Source: DATAPE01 sp036265345 (lineage in GTDB: Bacteria > Actinomycetota > CADDZG01 > WHSQ01). From it: 15,013 nucleotides of DNA. The stretch lies in contig DATAPE010000089.1 of NCBI GenBank assembly GCA_036265345.1, forward strand, positions 1-15,013, given 5' to 3'. The notes beneath the pieces are model-generated. The model searched no databases and had not been told where the DNA came from. It saw only the letters and a list, made by a program, of their open reading frames with translations. Made by a program: the position numbers and the translations under genes. Positions 1 to 6,369 of the stretch are shown here, piece by piece. Positions within the stretch are counted from its first letter, which is position 1. Every line of letters starts with the position of its first letter.

Positions 1-142
1 CGATGACTTCGTGCGAGACGCCCTTTTCCGGCTTTATGTCGTAACTCGTGGCGTCGTGCTAGCCGTACTTGTAGCTGCCCTTGAGGGCGCGCACTTGCTC
101 GTTCTCTTCGAGCGCCTTTATCTCTTCGGCTTCGAGGGCCAT
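1..142 (-). pseudogene. sufB: sufB 5' end (Fe-S assembly scaffold), interrupted by in-frame TAG; truncated by window edge
   Basis: SufB is part of the SufBCD complex that assembles Fe-S clusters in the cytoplasm. The reading frame starts at ATG 142 behind a good SD (AAGGAG, 4 nt spacer) and gives 27 codons ending LKGSYKYG. Then comes TAG (59-61), and the same frame continues HDATSYDIKPEKGVSHEVI to the edge. SufB proteins have here a segment of the type (Y/K)YGW-x-D...(K/R)GLSE-(D/E)VV, so the TAG stands exactly where Trp (TGG) is expected, a one-base change. TAG ends many other genes in this window (for example 1073, 5131, 10631, 13277), so it is an ordinary stop here. The gene is therefore either truly broken or carries a sequencing/assembly error. 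The family call rests on only 46 residues but is helped by the iron-box promoter upstream. No in-frame restart codon is visible after the TAG. Confidence 0.62.
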
Positions 143-175
143 GAGGCTCCTTAGATGAGGATCTGTCGAGGATTC

Positions 176-204
176 AGTCTAGCAGTTAGGTATCCCTAAC
201 CCAA
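176..204 (-). promoter_or_regulatory. Putative sufB promoter with IdeR/DtxR-like iron box in the spacer
   Basis: On the minus strand a -35-like TTGGGT (204-199) and a -10-like TAGACT (181-176) are 17 nt apart. They lie 33 nt upstream of the sufB ATG. The plus-strand sequence at 186-204, TTAGGTATCCCTAACCCAA, matches 16 of 19 positions of the IdeR/DtxR consensus TWAGGTWAGSCTWACCTWA. It has perfect 6-bp arms GTTAGG/CCTAAC around TATC. The box covers the spacer and the -35, so iron-loaded regulator bound here would be expected to block RNA polymerase. The match is by eye; the regulator itself is not in the window. Confidence 0.5.
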
Positions 205-289
205 GAGCCCGGCGGTTTATCTCCGCTGGTCAGAGGCCTGATTCTAGGTCTCGCGAGGGAGGTTATCGGACTCCTCTGAGGAGCGAAAG

Positions 290-1072
290 TCACCGGGTGG
301 GGGCCGATCGCGGGTCGACCGGGGGGACCTCCAGATCGACGTCTGCCTCCTCTACCTCTTCGGAGTGGAAGCCCGGCCCCCGGGAGATCACCTGGAAAGT
401 CTCGGCGAACCCATATCCGGCGGCCTGACCCGCCTCGGCTGAGTACTTGCGAACGAATTCGGCGATCTGGTCGGAGTTCGTGCCGACCTGGCTCTGGTGG
501 CAGAGCAAGGCCTCGATCTTGCGGTCGATGGCCGTCGTTATGTCGACTGTGACGGGCTTATTGCCCGGCCCCCCTATCCAGAGCTCGCGCAGCCCTCGCC
601 ACGGCCCCAGGCCCTCCTCGAGAAGCTCGGGGAAATGTCCTGGAGTGGTGCCGGCCGTCAACGTGACGTCGAGGGACGCCTGCCCCACCGCCCGATGGTC
701 GGGGTGATTGATGAAGCGGTCATCGATCGTCGGCGTCGGATCCATAACCAGATACCGATGCGGCCTGTACTTGCGGAAGACCCTGGCGATATCTCGCCGG
801 AGCTCGAGGGTGTACTCGACGTAACCGTCTCGCTGTCCGAGCCACACGAGATCCTTGATGCCAACCACGTCGGCCGCGCGACGGGACTCCTGCCGGCGCA
901 CTTCGGCGAGACGCTCCCCCATCAGCTCCTGATCCTGGGTGCCGGTAGAGCCGTCGGTCACGATGCAGAGCGTGACCTCGGCCCCGGCGTCGGCCCAGAC
1001 CGCCACCGTTCCCGCCGCGCCGAACTCCATGTCGTCGGGATGTGCCATGACTGCCAGGGCACGGAACGCCAT
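290..1072 (-). CDS. PIG-L (LmbE-like) family zinc deacetylase
   Basis: This 260-residue protein belongs to the PIG-L/LmbE family of zinc-dependent N-deacetylases, which act on N-acetylglucosaminyl or similar amide substrates (MshB and Mca of mycothiol metabolism are actinobacterial members). The family motif AHPDD is at residues 10-14, supplying the catalytic Asp and the His/Asp zinc ligands. The second motif HPDH is at 123-126. Length is normal for the family; the last ~25 residues are acidic and Pro-rich, and probably flexible. The ATG directly follows the TAG stop of the thioesterase gene with no gap, so the two are co-transcribed and probably translationally coupled. The substrate cannot be told from sequence: it could be mycothiol-related or a lipid/sugar amide. 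Stop is TGA. Confidence 0.88.
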   Translation of the reverse strand: MAFRALAVMAHPDDMEFGAAGTVAVWADAGAEVTLCIVTDGSTGTQDQELMGERLAEVRRQESRRAADVVGIKDLVWLGQRDGYVEYTLELRRDIARVFRKYRPHRYLVMDPTPTIDDRFINHPDHRAVGQASLDVTLTAGTTPGHFPELLEEGLGPWRGLRELWIGGPGNKPVTVDITTAIDRKIEALLCHQSQVGTNSDQIAEFVRKYSAEAGQAAGYGFAETFQVISRGPGFHSEEVEEADVDLEVPPVDPRSAPTR

Positions 1073-1480
1073 CTAACTGGTTCCCCGCTCGAGCGGAAGG
1101 ACCGCGAGCGTGCAACGGGCGACCGCGACTTGCTTGCCGTCCTCTCCGAGGAGATCGATCGCCCACACGTGCATGGTCCTGCCGGTGCGGATCGGCGTGG
1201 CGACGGCAGTCAACGTGCCGCTGCGCTTGGCTCGGAGATGACTGATGTTGAGCTCGGTCCCCACCGTGATCTGCGTCTCCGGATCGCAATTGAGGTAGCC
1301 GCCTATCGTGGCGGCGCTCTCGGCGAGGACCGCCGACGCGCCACCGTGCAACTGACCCATCGGTTGGTGGACCAGGGGGCCCACGTCCATCTCCATCACC
1401 ACGCGATCTGGGGTCAGCTCTACCTCGCGTATCCCCAGAGCCTCGTGGATCGTGTTCTCGTAACGCACGGACCGAACCAT
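1073..1480 (-). CDS. Hotdog-fold thioesterase (PaaI/YdiI-like)
   Basis: This 135-residue protein is a single hotdog-domain acyl-CoA thioesterase. The hallmark HGGASAVLAES is at 45-55, with Glu54 at the catalytic position. It is preceded by QPMGQL and followed by GGYLNC, much like E. coli YdiI/EntH-type enzymes, which hydrolyse aromatic acyl-CoA or DHNA-CoA. Length is typical. The start ATG has no SD, but a TAGCAT box ends 7 nt upstream, suggesting a leaderless transcript. It is first in a two-gene unit with the PIG-L gene, and it is divergent from the DUF2905 gene. The physiological substrate is unknown. Confidence 0.88.
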   Translation of the reverse strand: MVRSVRYENTIHEALGIREVELTPDRVVMEMDVGPLVHQPMGQLHGGASAVLAESAATIGGYLNCDPETQITVGTELNISHLRAKRSGTLTAVATPIRTGRTMHVWAIDLLGEDGKQVAVARCTLAVLPLERGTS

Positions 1481-1487
1481 CGGGCGG

Positions 1488-1493
1488 ATGCTA
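1488..1493 (-). promoter_or_regulatory. Putative -10 box of the thioesterase gene (leaderless start)
   Basis: TAGCAT on the minus strand fits TANNNT and ends 7 nt before ATG 1480. There is no SD, so transcription would begin at or next to the start codon. No convincing -35 is visible. Confidence 0.35.
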
Positions 1494-1517
1494 AGGCCCG
1501 CGCCGCAAGGCCGCGCA

Positions 1518-1560
1518 CCGATCGTGGTCGAGCAGGAGCCTCGCCGGCTCCTACGATCGG
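1518..1560 (+). promoter_or_regulatory. Long inverted repeat overlapping promoter/start of the DUF2905 gene
   Basis: Outer arms CCGATCGT (1518-1525) and ACGATCGG (1553-1560) pair perfectly. Inside them AGGAGCC (1534-1540) pairs with GGCTCCT (1546-1552) around a 5-nt loop. An 8-nt unpaired segment (1526-1533) lies only on the left side. The repeat ends 3 nt before ATG 1564. It may be a DNA operator over the -10 or, if a longer transcript exists, an RNA hairpin masking the start region. Confidence 0.45.
1552..1557 (+). promoter_or_regulatory. Putative -10 box of the DUF2905 gene (leaderless start)
   Basis: TACGAT fits TANNNT and lies 6 nt before ATG 1564, the usual spacing for a transcript beginning at the start codon. 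The only purine run before the ATG (GGGG, 1559-1562) is too close to act as an SD. The box lies inside the right arm of the inverted repeat. Confidence 0.35.
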
Positions 1561-1563
1561 GGC

Positions 1564-1782
1564 ATGGACCGCTCCGTCGGCTTGCTGATCATCGGCATCG
1601 GGGTCGCCGTCGTCGTGATCGGATTGCTCGTGCTCTCCGGAGCGCTGGCTTGGTTCGGCCGGCTCCCTGGCGACATCAGGATCCGTAGCGACCACACGAG
1701 GGTCTACGTCCCTATCGTTTCCTGCTTGGTGGCCTCGGTGGTGTTGAGTCTGCTCGTGGGCCTGGTGCGGCGTTTCCTCTAG
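1564..1782 (+). CDS. Small DUF2905 family membrane protein
   Basis: This 72-residue protein has two predicted membrane helices (about 5-30 and 48-68) joined by a conserved GRLPGDIRI segment (32-40). That segment is the signature of the DUF2905 family of small integral membrane proteins (typically 65-75 residues). A basic tail (RR) closes the C-terminus. No biochemical function is known for the family. It is divergent from the thioesterase and lies 23 nt upstream of the LOG gene, so read-through into that operon is possible. Its start is overlapped by a leaderless-type -10 and a strong inverted repeat. Stop is TAG. Confidence 0.85.
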   Translation: MDRSVGLLIIGIGVAVVVIGLLVLSGALAWFGRLPGDIRIRSDHTRVYVPIVSCLVASVVLSLLVGLVRRFL

Positions 1783-1792
1783 AAATCGAGTT

Positions 1793-1798
1793 TAGGGT
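1793..1798 (+). promoter_or_regulatory. Possible -10 box of the LOG gene (leaderless start)
   Basis: TAGGGT fits TANNNT and ends 7 nt before GTG 1806, where no good SD is present. The same arrangement is seen at the two preceding starts. No clear -35. Confidence 0.28.
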
Positions 1799-1805
1799 CG
1801 GGCCG

Positions 1806-2612
1806 GTGACCGACCGATCTATCCAGCCGCCCGAACCCGCTCCTCGCGTGCGCCACGGCCGGGTGAAGACCCGCCGCCCCGGCGGTGCCACCGAAGATCG
1901 CAAGTTCCTCCAGCGTCCCTCCGCCGAGTTCCTCGGGTCCGATCCCTGGCGCGTACTGCGCATCCTGTCCGAGTTCGTGGAGGGGTTCGACGCGCTGGCC
2001 CGGATCCCCCCTGCCATCAGTGTTTTCGGCTCGGCCCGCATCCACGAGGACGACCCCATGTATAAGGCCGCGCGCGAGGTTGGGGCCGAGATAGCCGCCG
2101 CCGGCTTTGCGGTGATCACCGGCGGGGGGCCGGGGACCATGGAGGCGGCGAACCGGGGCGCTCACGAGGCAGGCGGCGTGTCTATCGGTTGCAATATCGA
2201 GCTCCCCTTCGAACAGGTGACGAACCCCTACGCGGATATCGCTATCGACTTCGAACACTTCTTCGTTCGCAAGACGATGTTCGTGAAGTACGCCGAAGGC
2301 TTCGTCGTCTTCCCAGGTGGGTTCGGCACCCTCGACGAGCTCTTCGAGTCCCTGACATTGATCCAAACCGGCAAGGTCGTGCACTTCCCCGTCATCTTGT
2401 TCGGATCGGACTACTGGAACGGGATGGTGACGTGGCTGCGGGAGCGGATGCTCGCCGAGGGCAAGATCGCTGCCAAAGACCTGGACATCTTCACCGTGTG
2501 CGATGAGGTCCGCGAGGTAATGCCTCGGATCAAGGAGATCCTTTCCAGAGGCGACGTCGAGGACCCCCGCACGGAACCTGCAGTCCACCCTAAGAAGGCC
2601 GACGCGCAATGA
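1806..2612 (+). CDS. LOG family protein (TIGR00730; nucleoside 5'-monophosphate phosphoribohydrolase-like)
   Basis: This 268-residue Rossmann-like protein belongs to the LOG ('lysine decarboxylase-like') family. Characterised members split a nucleoside 5'-monophosphate into base and ribose 5-phosphate (cytokinin activation; purine nucleotide salvage in bacteria). Visible motifs are FGSAR (74-78), GGGPGTMEA (106-114), VRKTMF (154-159) and the catalytic PGGFGTLDE (170-178), all intact. The first ~45 residues are basic and extra to the core. The GTG start has no SD and may be leaderless. The stop overlaps the next start (ATGA, 2609-2612), so it heads a coupled operon with two PLD proteins. Its substrate in this context is unknown; a link between a nucleotide-cleaving enzyme and PLD proteins is inference only. 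Confidence 0.88.
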   Translation: MTDRSIQPPEPAPRVRHGRVKTRRPGGATEDRKFLQRPSAEFLGSDPWRVLRILSEFVEGFDALARIPPAISVFGSARIHEDDPMYKAAREVGAEIAAAGFAVITGGGPGTMEAANRGAHEAGGVSIGCNIELPFEQVTNPYADIAIDFEHFFVRKTMFVKYAEGFVVFPGGFGTLDELFESLTLIQTGKVVHFPVILFGSDYWNGMVTWLRERMLAEGKIAAKDLDIFTVCDEVREVMPRIKEILSRGDVEDPRTEPAVHPKKADAQ

Positions 2613-3652
2613 TCGATATCCACACTCTGAACGACGGCGGCCAGGAGGCTGGCCAGGTGGGAGCCTTGCTCGCCGGGTTCGTCGACGGCGCGCAGGCCTC
2701 CCTGGACATCGCTATCTACGACCTCGCGCTATCGCAACCGGTCGCGGGCAGCCTGGTGGATGCGTTCACGCGCGCCGTCGCCCGGGGGGTGCAGGTGCGT
2801 CTCGTCTACAACGTCGATCACGATGGACCGCTGCCGGTGCCGCCGCCGTCACGCACAGAAGAGCCGCTGGTCCGGTCCTTCGGCGTGCCGACCAAAGCCA
2901 TCTCGGGCAACCCCGATCTGATGCATCAGAAGTTCGTCGTCCGGGATGGTGGGTCGGTGTGGACCGGGTCCACAAACTGGACCGATGACTCCTGGACACG
3001 CGAGGAAAACGTCATTGCCGTGGTGGATTCCAAAGAAGTTGCGGACTGCTACACGGCGGATTTCGAGCAACTGTGGAACGGGGGCCAGGTCGACGGCACG
3101 GGCTTCAACCACCCACCGGAGCTCAAGGTCGGCGACGAGATCGTGCGGCCATGGTTCTGTCCCAAGGGCGGCAAGCACCTCGTACACAGGATCGCGGGGG
3201 CGATCCATCATGCCGAACGGCGCATCCGGATCTGTTCGCCGGTCATCACCGCCGGTCAGGTGCTGGGCACGCTTATCGACGTAGCCGCCGATAAGAAGGT
3301 GGACCTGGCGGGAGCGTGCGACGCCACCCAGATGCAGGAGGTCCTGCGTCAGTGGCAGTCGGATGTTGCCGCTTCGTGGAAGATACCGGCGATCAAGAGC
3401 CTCGCGTCGCTCAGCTCCTTCAGCGGGAAGCATTCGACGCCCTACGGTCCGGGGACCGTTCACGACTACATGCACGCCAAGGTCACGGTTTGCGATGACA
3501 CCGTGTTCGTCGGCAGTTACAACCTCTCGCATTCGGGGCAGGAGAACGCCGAGAACGTCCTCGAGGTCGAGTCGCCGCGGCTCGCCGATCAGTTCGCCGC
3601 GTATATCGACACCGTGCGAGCCCGCTACCCGGCCCTCGTGCTCGAAACGTGA
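2609..3652 (+). CDS. Phospholipase D-like protein with two HKD motifs (first of tandem pair)
   Basis: This 347-residue protein has two PLD half-domains. HKD1 is at 106-113 (HQKFVVRD) followed by GSTNWTDDS, and HKD2 is at 289-296 (HAKVTVCD) followed by GSYNLSHSG. Both have complete H-x-K-x4-D catalytic sets, so one active site formed by two halves is expected. No signal peptide or membrane helix is seen, so it is probably cytoplasmic. The GS-x-N-W/L pattern is common in PLD-superfamily nucleases and in cardiolipin synthase-like enzymes, and the substrate (DNA or phospholipid) cannot be decided. ATG overlaps the LOG stop by 4 nt, and its own TGA overlaps the GTG of the next PLD gene by 4 nt. 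Confidence 0.87.
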   Translation: MIDIHTLNDGGQEAGQVGALLAGFVDGAQASLDIAIYDLALSQPVAGSLVDAFTRAVARGVQVRLVYNVDHDGPLPVPPPSRTEEPLVRSFGVPTKAISGNPDLMHQKFVVRDGGSVWTGSTNWTDDSWTREENVIAVVDSKEVADCYTADFEQLWNGGQVDGTGFNHPPELKVGDEIVRPWFCPKGGKHLVHRIAGAIHHAERRIRICSPVITAGQVLGTLIDVAADKKVDLAGACDATQMQEVLRQWQSDVAASWKIPAIKSLASLSSFSGKHSTPYGPGTVHDYMHAKVTVCDDTVFVGSYNLSHSGQENAENVLEVESPRLADQFAAYIDTVRARYPALVLET

Positions 3653-5085
3653 CGGACGTTCTCTCCCAGATCGACAAGAGGCTGGGCGACGGCCTCGACA
3701 ACCTGATCTGCAGGCATCACCGAAGACGGTTGCGCCGCGTTGGGTGGGAGCGCGCCCTCCAGCCCGGCCCCAATTGGTGGGCTGCGGGCGACCCGCCGCC
3801 TCGCAAGGGCAACTCGATCGAGGTCCTTATCGACGGAGCCAACGCGTTCCCTCGCATCATCGAGGAGATGCGAGCCGCTAGATCGCATGTGCACCTGACC
3901 GGATGGCATCTCGATCCGGATTTCGAGATCGAGCGTGGGGCCGAGAGGCTCACACTGCAAGAGCTGTTGCGAGAGGTGGCTGCACGTGTTGAAGTGCGTG
4001 TCCTGTTGTGGGCCGGCGCCCCATCGCCTCTGGTCAAGACCGGGCGCAGTGCCATCCGTCACATCGCAGAGGCCTTTCGGGACGCGGGAGCTCAGGTGGC
4101 TCTGGACTCAAAGGAGCGGCCGCTGCACTGCCATCACGAGAAGGTGGCCTCGATCGACGACCGAGTGGCCGTCGTCGGCGGGATCGACGCTACCGACCTT
4201 GAAGGCGACAGGTTCGACAGCTCGGCGCATCCCATCAGGAACAGCAGCGGCTGGCACGACGCCACCACTTTGTTGCGCGGCCCGATAGTGGCCGACGTCG
4301 CCGAACACTTCGCGATGAGATGGCACGAGGTCACCAACGAACGGCTGCCTACAGCCCGGCCCCCGGAAGAGCATGGCTCGATCGAGCTGCAGCTCGTGCG
4401 CACGATCCCAGAGAAGGTGTACCAGGCAGTTCCGAAGGGAGACTTCAGGATCCTGGAGGCTTACGCCGGCGCGTTTGCCGCGGCCCAGAAACTGATCTAT
4501 CTAGAGAACCAGTACCTGTGGTCGCCTGAGATCGTCGACATCCTGGCCGAGAAGCTCGAGCACCCACCGTCGCCGGACTTCAGGATGGTGGTGATCCTCC
4601 CGTCCAAGCCCAACACCGGGTACGACGACACCATCGGACAGTTGGCGCAACTGGATGAGGCCGATCACGCCGGCCGTCTGGTTGCGTGCACCCTCTACGC
4701 ACGCGGCCCCGCCGGGCCCGAGCGGGTCTACATCCACGCCAAGATCGGAATCGTGGACGATAAGTGGCTGACTATCGGTTCGGCGAACCTCAACGAGCAT
4801 TCGCTGTTCAACGACTCCGAGGTCAACGTCATCACGCACGACCCCGACCTCGCAAGGGCCACGCGCCTTCGGCTGTGGGCCGAACACCTCGAAGCGACGG
4901 TCGAAGAAGTCAGCGGCGAGCCCACCGCCCTTATCGACACGGTCTGGAAGCCAGTGGCTGCCGAGCAGATGCGACTCCTCGAGGCGGAGCAACCACTGAC
5001 CCACCGCTTGGTGGGACTCCCTCACGTATCGAAACGCGCCAAGAGGTTGCTGGGCCCGGTCCAGGGCCTATTCGTAGACGGCTAA
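3649..5085 (+). CDS. Phospholipase D / cardiolipin synthase-like protein (second of tandem pair)
   Basis: This 478-residue protein carries two PLD motifs: HEKVASID (163-170) followed by GGIDATDLEGDRFD, and HAKIGIVD (363-370) followed by GSANLNEHSLFNDSEVNV. LENQYLW (285-291) precedes the second motif. ENQYL and the GSAN...R/N-D-S-E arrangement resemble true phosphatidyl-hydrolysing/transferring PLDs, including eukaryote-like ones, more than the upstream paralogue does. It therefore probably acts on phospholipids, a family-level inference. No N-terminal membrane helices are present, unlike ClsA-type cardiolipin synthases. The GTG start has no SD and overlaps the preceding stop (GTGA), implying translational coupling. 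Stop TAA is followed at once by the hairpin repeat at 5093. Confidence 0.87.
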   Translation: MTDVLSQIDKRLGDGLDNLICRHHRRRLRRVGWERALQPGPNWWAAGDPPPRKGNSIEVLIDGANAFPRIIEEMRAARSHVHLTGWHLDPDFEIERGAERLTLQELLREVAARVEVRVLLWAGAPSPLVKTGRSAIRHIAEAFRDAGAQVALDSKERPLHCHHEKVASIDDRVAVVGGIDATDLEGDRFDSSAHPIRNSSGWHDATTLLRGPIVADVAEHFAMRWHEVTNERLPTARPPEEHGSIELQLVRTIPEKVYQAVPKGDFRILEAYAGAFAAAQKLIYLENQYLWSPEIVDILAEKLEHPPSPDFRMVVILPSKPNTGYDDTIGQLAQLDEADHAGRLVACTLYARGPAGPERVYIHAKIGIVDDKWLTIGSANLNEHSLFNDSEVNVITHDPDLARATRLRLWAEHLEATVEEVSGEPTALIDTVWKPVAAEQMRLLEAEQPLTHRLVGLPHVSKRAKRLLGPVQGLFVDG

Positions 5086-5092
5086 CATTTTT

Positions 5093-5118
5093 GCGAGCGG
5101 AGCCACGCATAGCGTGGC
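5093..5118 (+). repeat. Intergenic hairpin repeat, copy 1 (convergent gene gap)
   Basis: GCGAGC-GGA-GCCACGCATAGCGTGGC. The last 17 nt form a perfect 7-bp stem with an ATA loop. An inverted second copy lies at 8536-8561, identical except for the 3-nt linker. It sits in the 45-nt gap between the converging PLD and rsgA genes, so a bidirectional terminator or REP-like element is likely. There is no U-tract right after the stem on the plus strand. Confidence 0.6.
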
Positions 5119-5130
5119 CGAATCAAATGA

Positions 5131-6219
5131 CTACTTGGTCCACACCGGCTTTCTTCGGCTTCTTTCTTGGATGCGGTACTTGCGCCGTTCATCGGACTTC
5201 GCTCTCTTGTCTTGTTTGATCTCCAGGGCCCGGAGCTCACGCTGAAGCTTTCTGTAGCTGGCTAGCCGCTCAGCCGGAAGAGAGCCGTTGGTGGTCGCAG
5301 CAAGTACCGCGCACCCCGGCTCCCCCTCGTGCTTGCAATCCCGGAAGCGGCACTCCGCGGCGAGACTCGCGATGTCCTGGAACGCTTGATCGATACCTTC
5401 GTCCGCGTCCCACAGCTGCAGCTCGCGCATGCCCGGCGTATCGAGGATGAGACCGCCGGTGGGCGACAAGATCAATTCACGGTGCGTGGTCGTGTGACGA
5501 CCCTTCCCGTCGCTTCTGATCTCTCGAGTCGCCATCCGCTCTTCGCCGATGAGGTGATTGATCAGGGTCGACTTCCCGGCCCCCGAAGATCCCAGCACCG
5601 CCACCGTGCGGCCTCTCTGCAGATAGGTCAGAAGGTCGTCCATCCCCTCGCCGGTGACGCTGCTGCTGACGTGTATGTCGACTCCCACCGCAACCGGCTC
5701 CACCATCGCTCTCGCGGCGGAGGGGTCGTCACAAAGGTCAGACTTGCTGAGCACCACAACAGGGATCGCGCCGCTCTCCCACGCCAGCGTCAGATAGCGC
5801 TCGATCCGTCTGACGTTGGGACCGGTGTCGAGGGCATTGATCAAAAACAGCGTGTCGACGTTGGCCGCCAGCACCTGCTCTTCGGTTTCGAAGCCTGCTA
5901 CATGACGCGAGAAGCTGCTGCGCCGGTCCAGGACCGCGTGGATCACTACCTTGTTCTCGTTCACAATCGGTCTGACCGCGACCCAGTCGCCCGGAGCCGG
6001 CAGCTCTGCCAGTGAGGAAGCGTCGTGACGGAGCCGGCCCGATAGCTCAGCGGGTCGCTCACCCGCTTGGGTGAGCACCACGTATGCGCCGCGATGCTGC
6101 ACCGCAACTCGTGCGGGTATGAGATCGTCATGGCTATATGGCTCGAACTGGGCCTCGAAGTACGGGTCCCATCCGAGGTCTTGCAAAGTGATCTCGGAGA
6201 TCAACTGTGGTGCCTCCAT
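5131..6219 (-). CDS. rsgA: Ribosome small subunit-dependent GTPase RsgA
   Basis: RsgA is a circularly permuted GTPase that checks late 30S subunit maturation. In this 362-residue protein the G motifs come in the permuted order: G4-like LSKSD (157-161; Ser replaces the usual Asn of NKxD), G1/P-loop GSSGAGKST (210-218), G3 DTPGM (260-264). An N-terminal OB-fold region comes first (about 35-105). The zinc-binding knuckle Cys290, Cys295, His297, Cys303 is intact. The C-terminal tail is Lys/Arg-rich, as expected for an rRNA-binding protein. ATG 6219 has only a weak TTGGA upstream, and a 248-nt leader region with hairpins and a mini-ORF precedes it. It converges on the PLD gene. Stop TAG. Confidence 0.93.
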   Translation of the reverse strand: MEAPQLISEITLQDLGWDPYFEAQFEPYSHDDLIPARVAVQHRGAYVVLTQAGERPAELSGRLRHDASSLAELPAPGDWVAVRPIVNENKVVIHAVLDRRSSFSRHVAGFETEEQVLAANVDTLFLINALDTGPNVRRIERYLTLAWESGAIPVVVLSKSDLCDDPSAARAMVEPVAVGVDIHVSSSVTGEGMDDLLTYLQRGRTVAVLGSSGAGKSTLINHLIGEERMATREIRSDGKGRHTTTHRELILSPTGGLILDTPGMRELQLWDADEGIDQAFQDIASLAAECRFRDCKHEGEPGCAVLAATTNGSLPAERLASYRKLQRELRALEIKQDKRAKSDERRKYRIQERSRRKPVWTK

Positions 6220-6236
6220 TCCAATCGGATGTGTGT

Positions 6237-6251
6237 GCTGGGCGCCCCAGC
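6237..6251 (-). promoter_or_regulatory. Hairpin upstream of rsgA start
   Basis: Perfect 6-bp stem GCTGGG/CCCAGC with a 3-nt loop (CGC on the plus strand, GCG in the transcript), 17 nt upstream of ATG 6219. It would form in the rsgA leader RNA. Function unknown. Confidence 0.35.
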
Positions 6252-6319
6252 GAAACGCCGGTCGCGGACAAGCGAGCGGAGGAGTGTTCGCGTGGTTCAG
6301 GGGCGATGGATGAAGCGTG

Positions 6320-6333
6320 GCTGCCTGGGCAGC
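6320..6333 (-). promoter_or_regulatory. Second hairpin in the rsgA leader
   Basis: GCTGCC/GGCAGC palindrome (14 nt in total), most realistic as a 5-bp stem with a 4-nt loop. It starts 9 nt after the stop of the mini-ORF at 6343-6369. The order mini-ORF then hairpin resembles a leader-peptide layout, but no alternative pairing or U-tract was found. Confidence 0.25.
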
Positions 6334-6342
6334 GCAGGGCTG

Positions 6343-6369
6343 TTAGCTAACCGAGCCTCTCGTCATCAT
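6343..6369 (-). CDS. Possible 8-codon leader peptide upstream of rsgA
   Basis: The strongest SD in this gap, AAGGAGG (6384-6378), is followed after 8 nt by ATG ATG ACG AGA GGC TCG GTT AGC TAA, giving MMTRGSVS. It lies about 120 nt upstream of rsgA on the same strand. A perfect SD at ideal spacing with nothing else to translate suggests a regulatory mini-ORF. It could also be the relic of a lost gene or chance. No amino-acid bias points to a specific signal. Confidence 0.3.
   Translation of the reverse strand: MMTRGSVS

Noticed and set aside
59..61. Genetic code change or programmed read-through at the sufB TAG
   Set aside because: TAG serves as the ordinary terminator of many intact genes in the window, and no recoding element is visible in the 58 nt that follow, so an error or true nonsense mutation is simpler.
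268..285. Small CTCCT/AGGAG hairpin after the PIG-L stop
   Set aside because: Only a 5-bp stem with a 3-nt loop and no U-tract; too weak to call a terminator.
497..1588. A 363-codon plus-strand open reading frame opposite the PIG-L and thioesterase genes
   Set aside because: It is the antisense shadow of two genes with clear family motifs; its own translation has low-complexity GC-driven composition and no recognisable domain.
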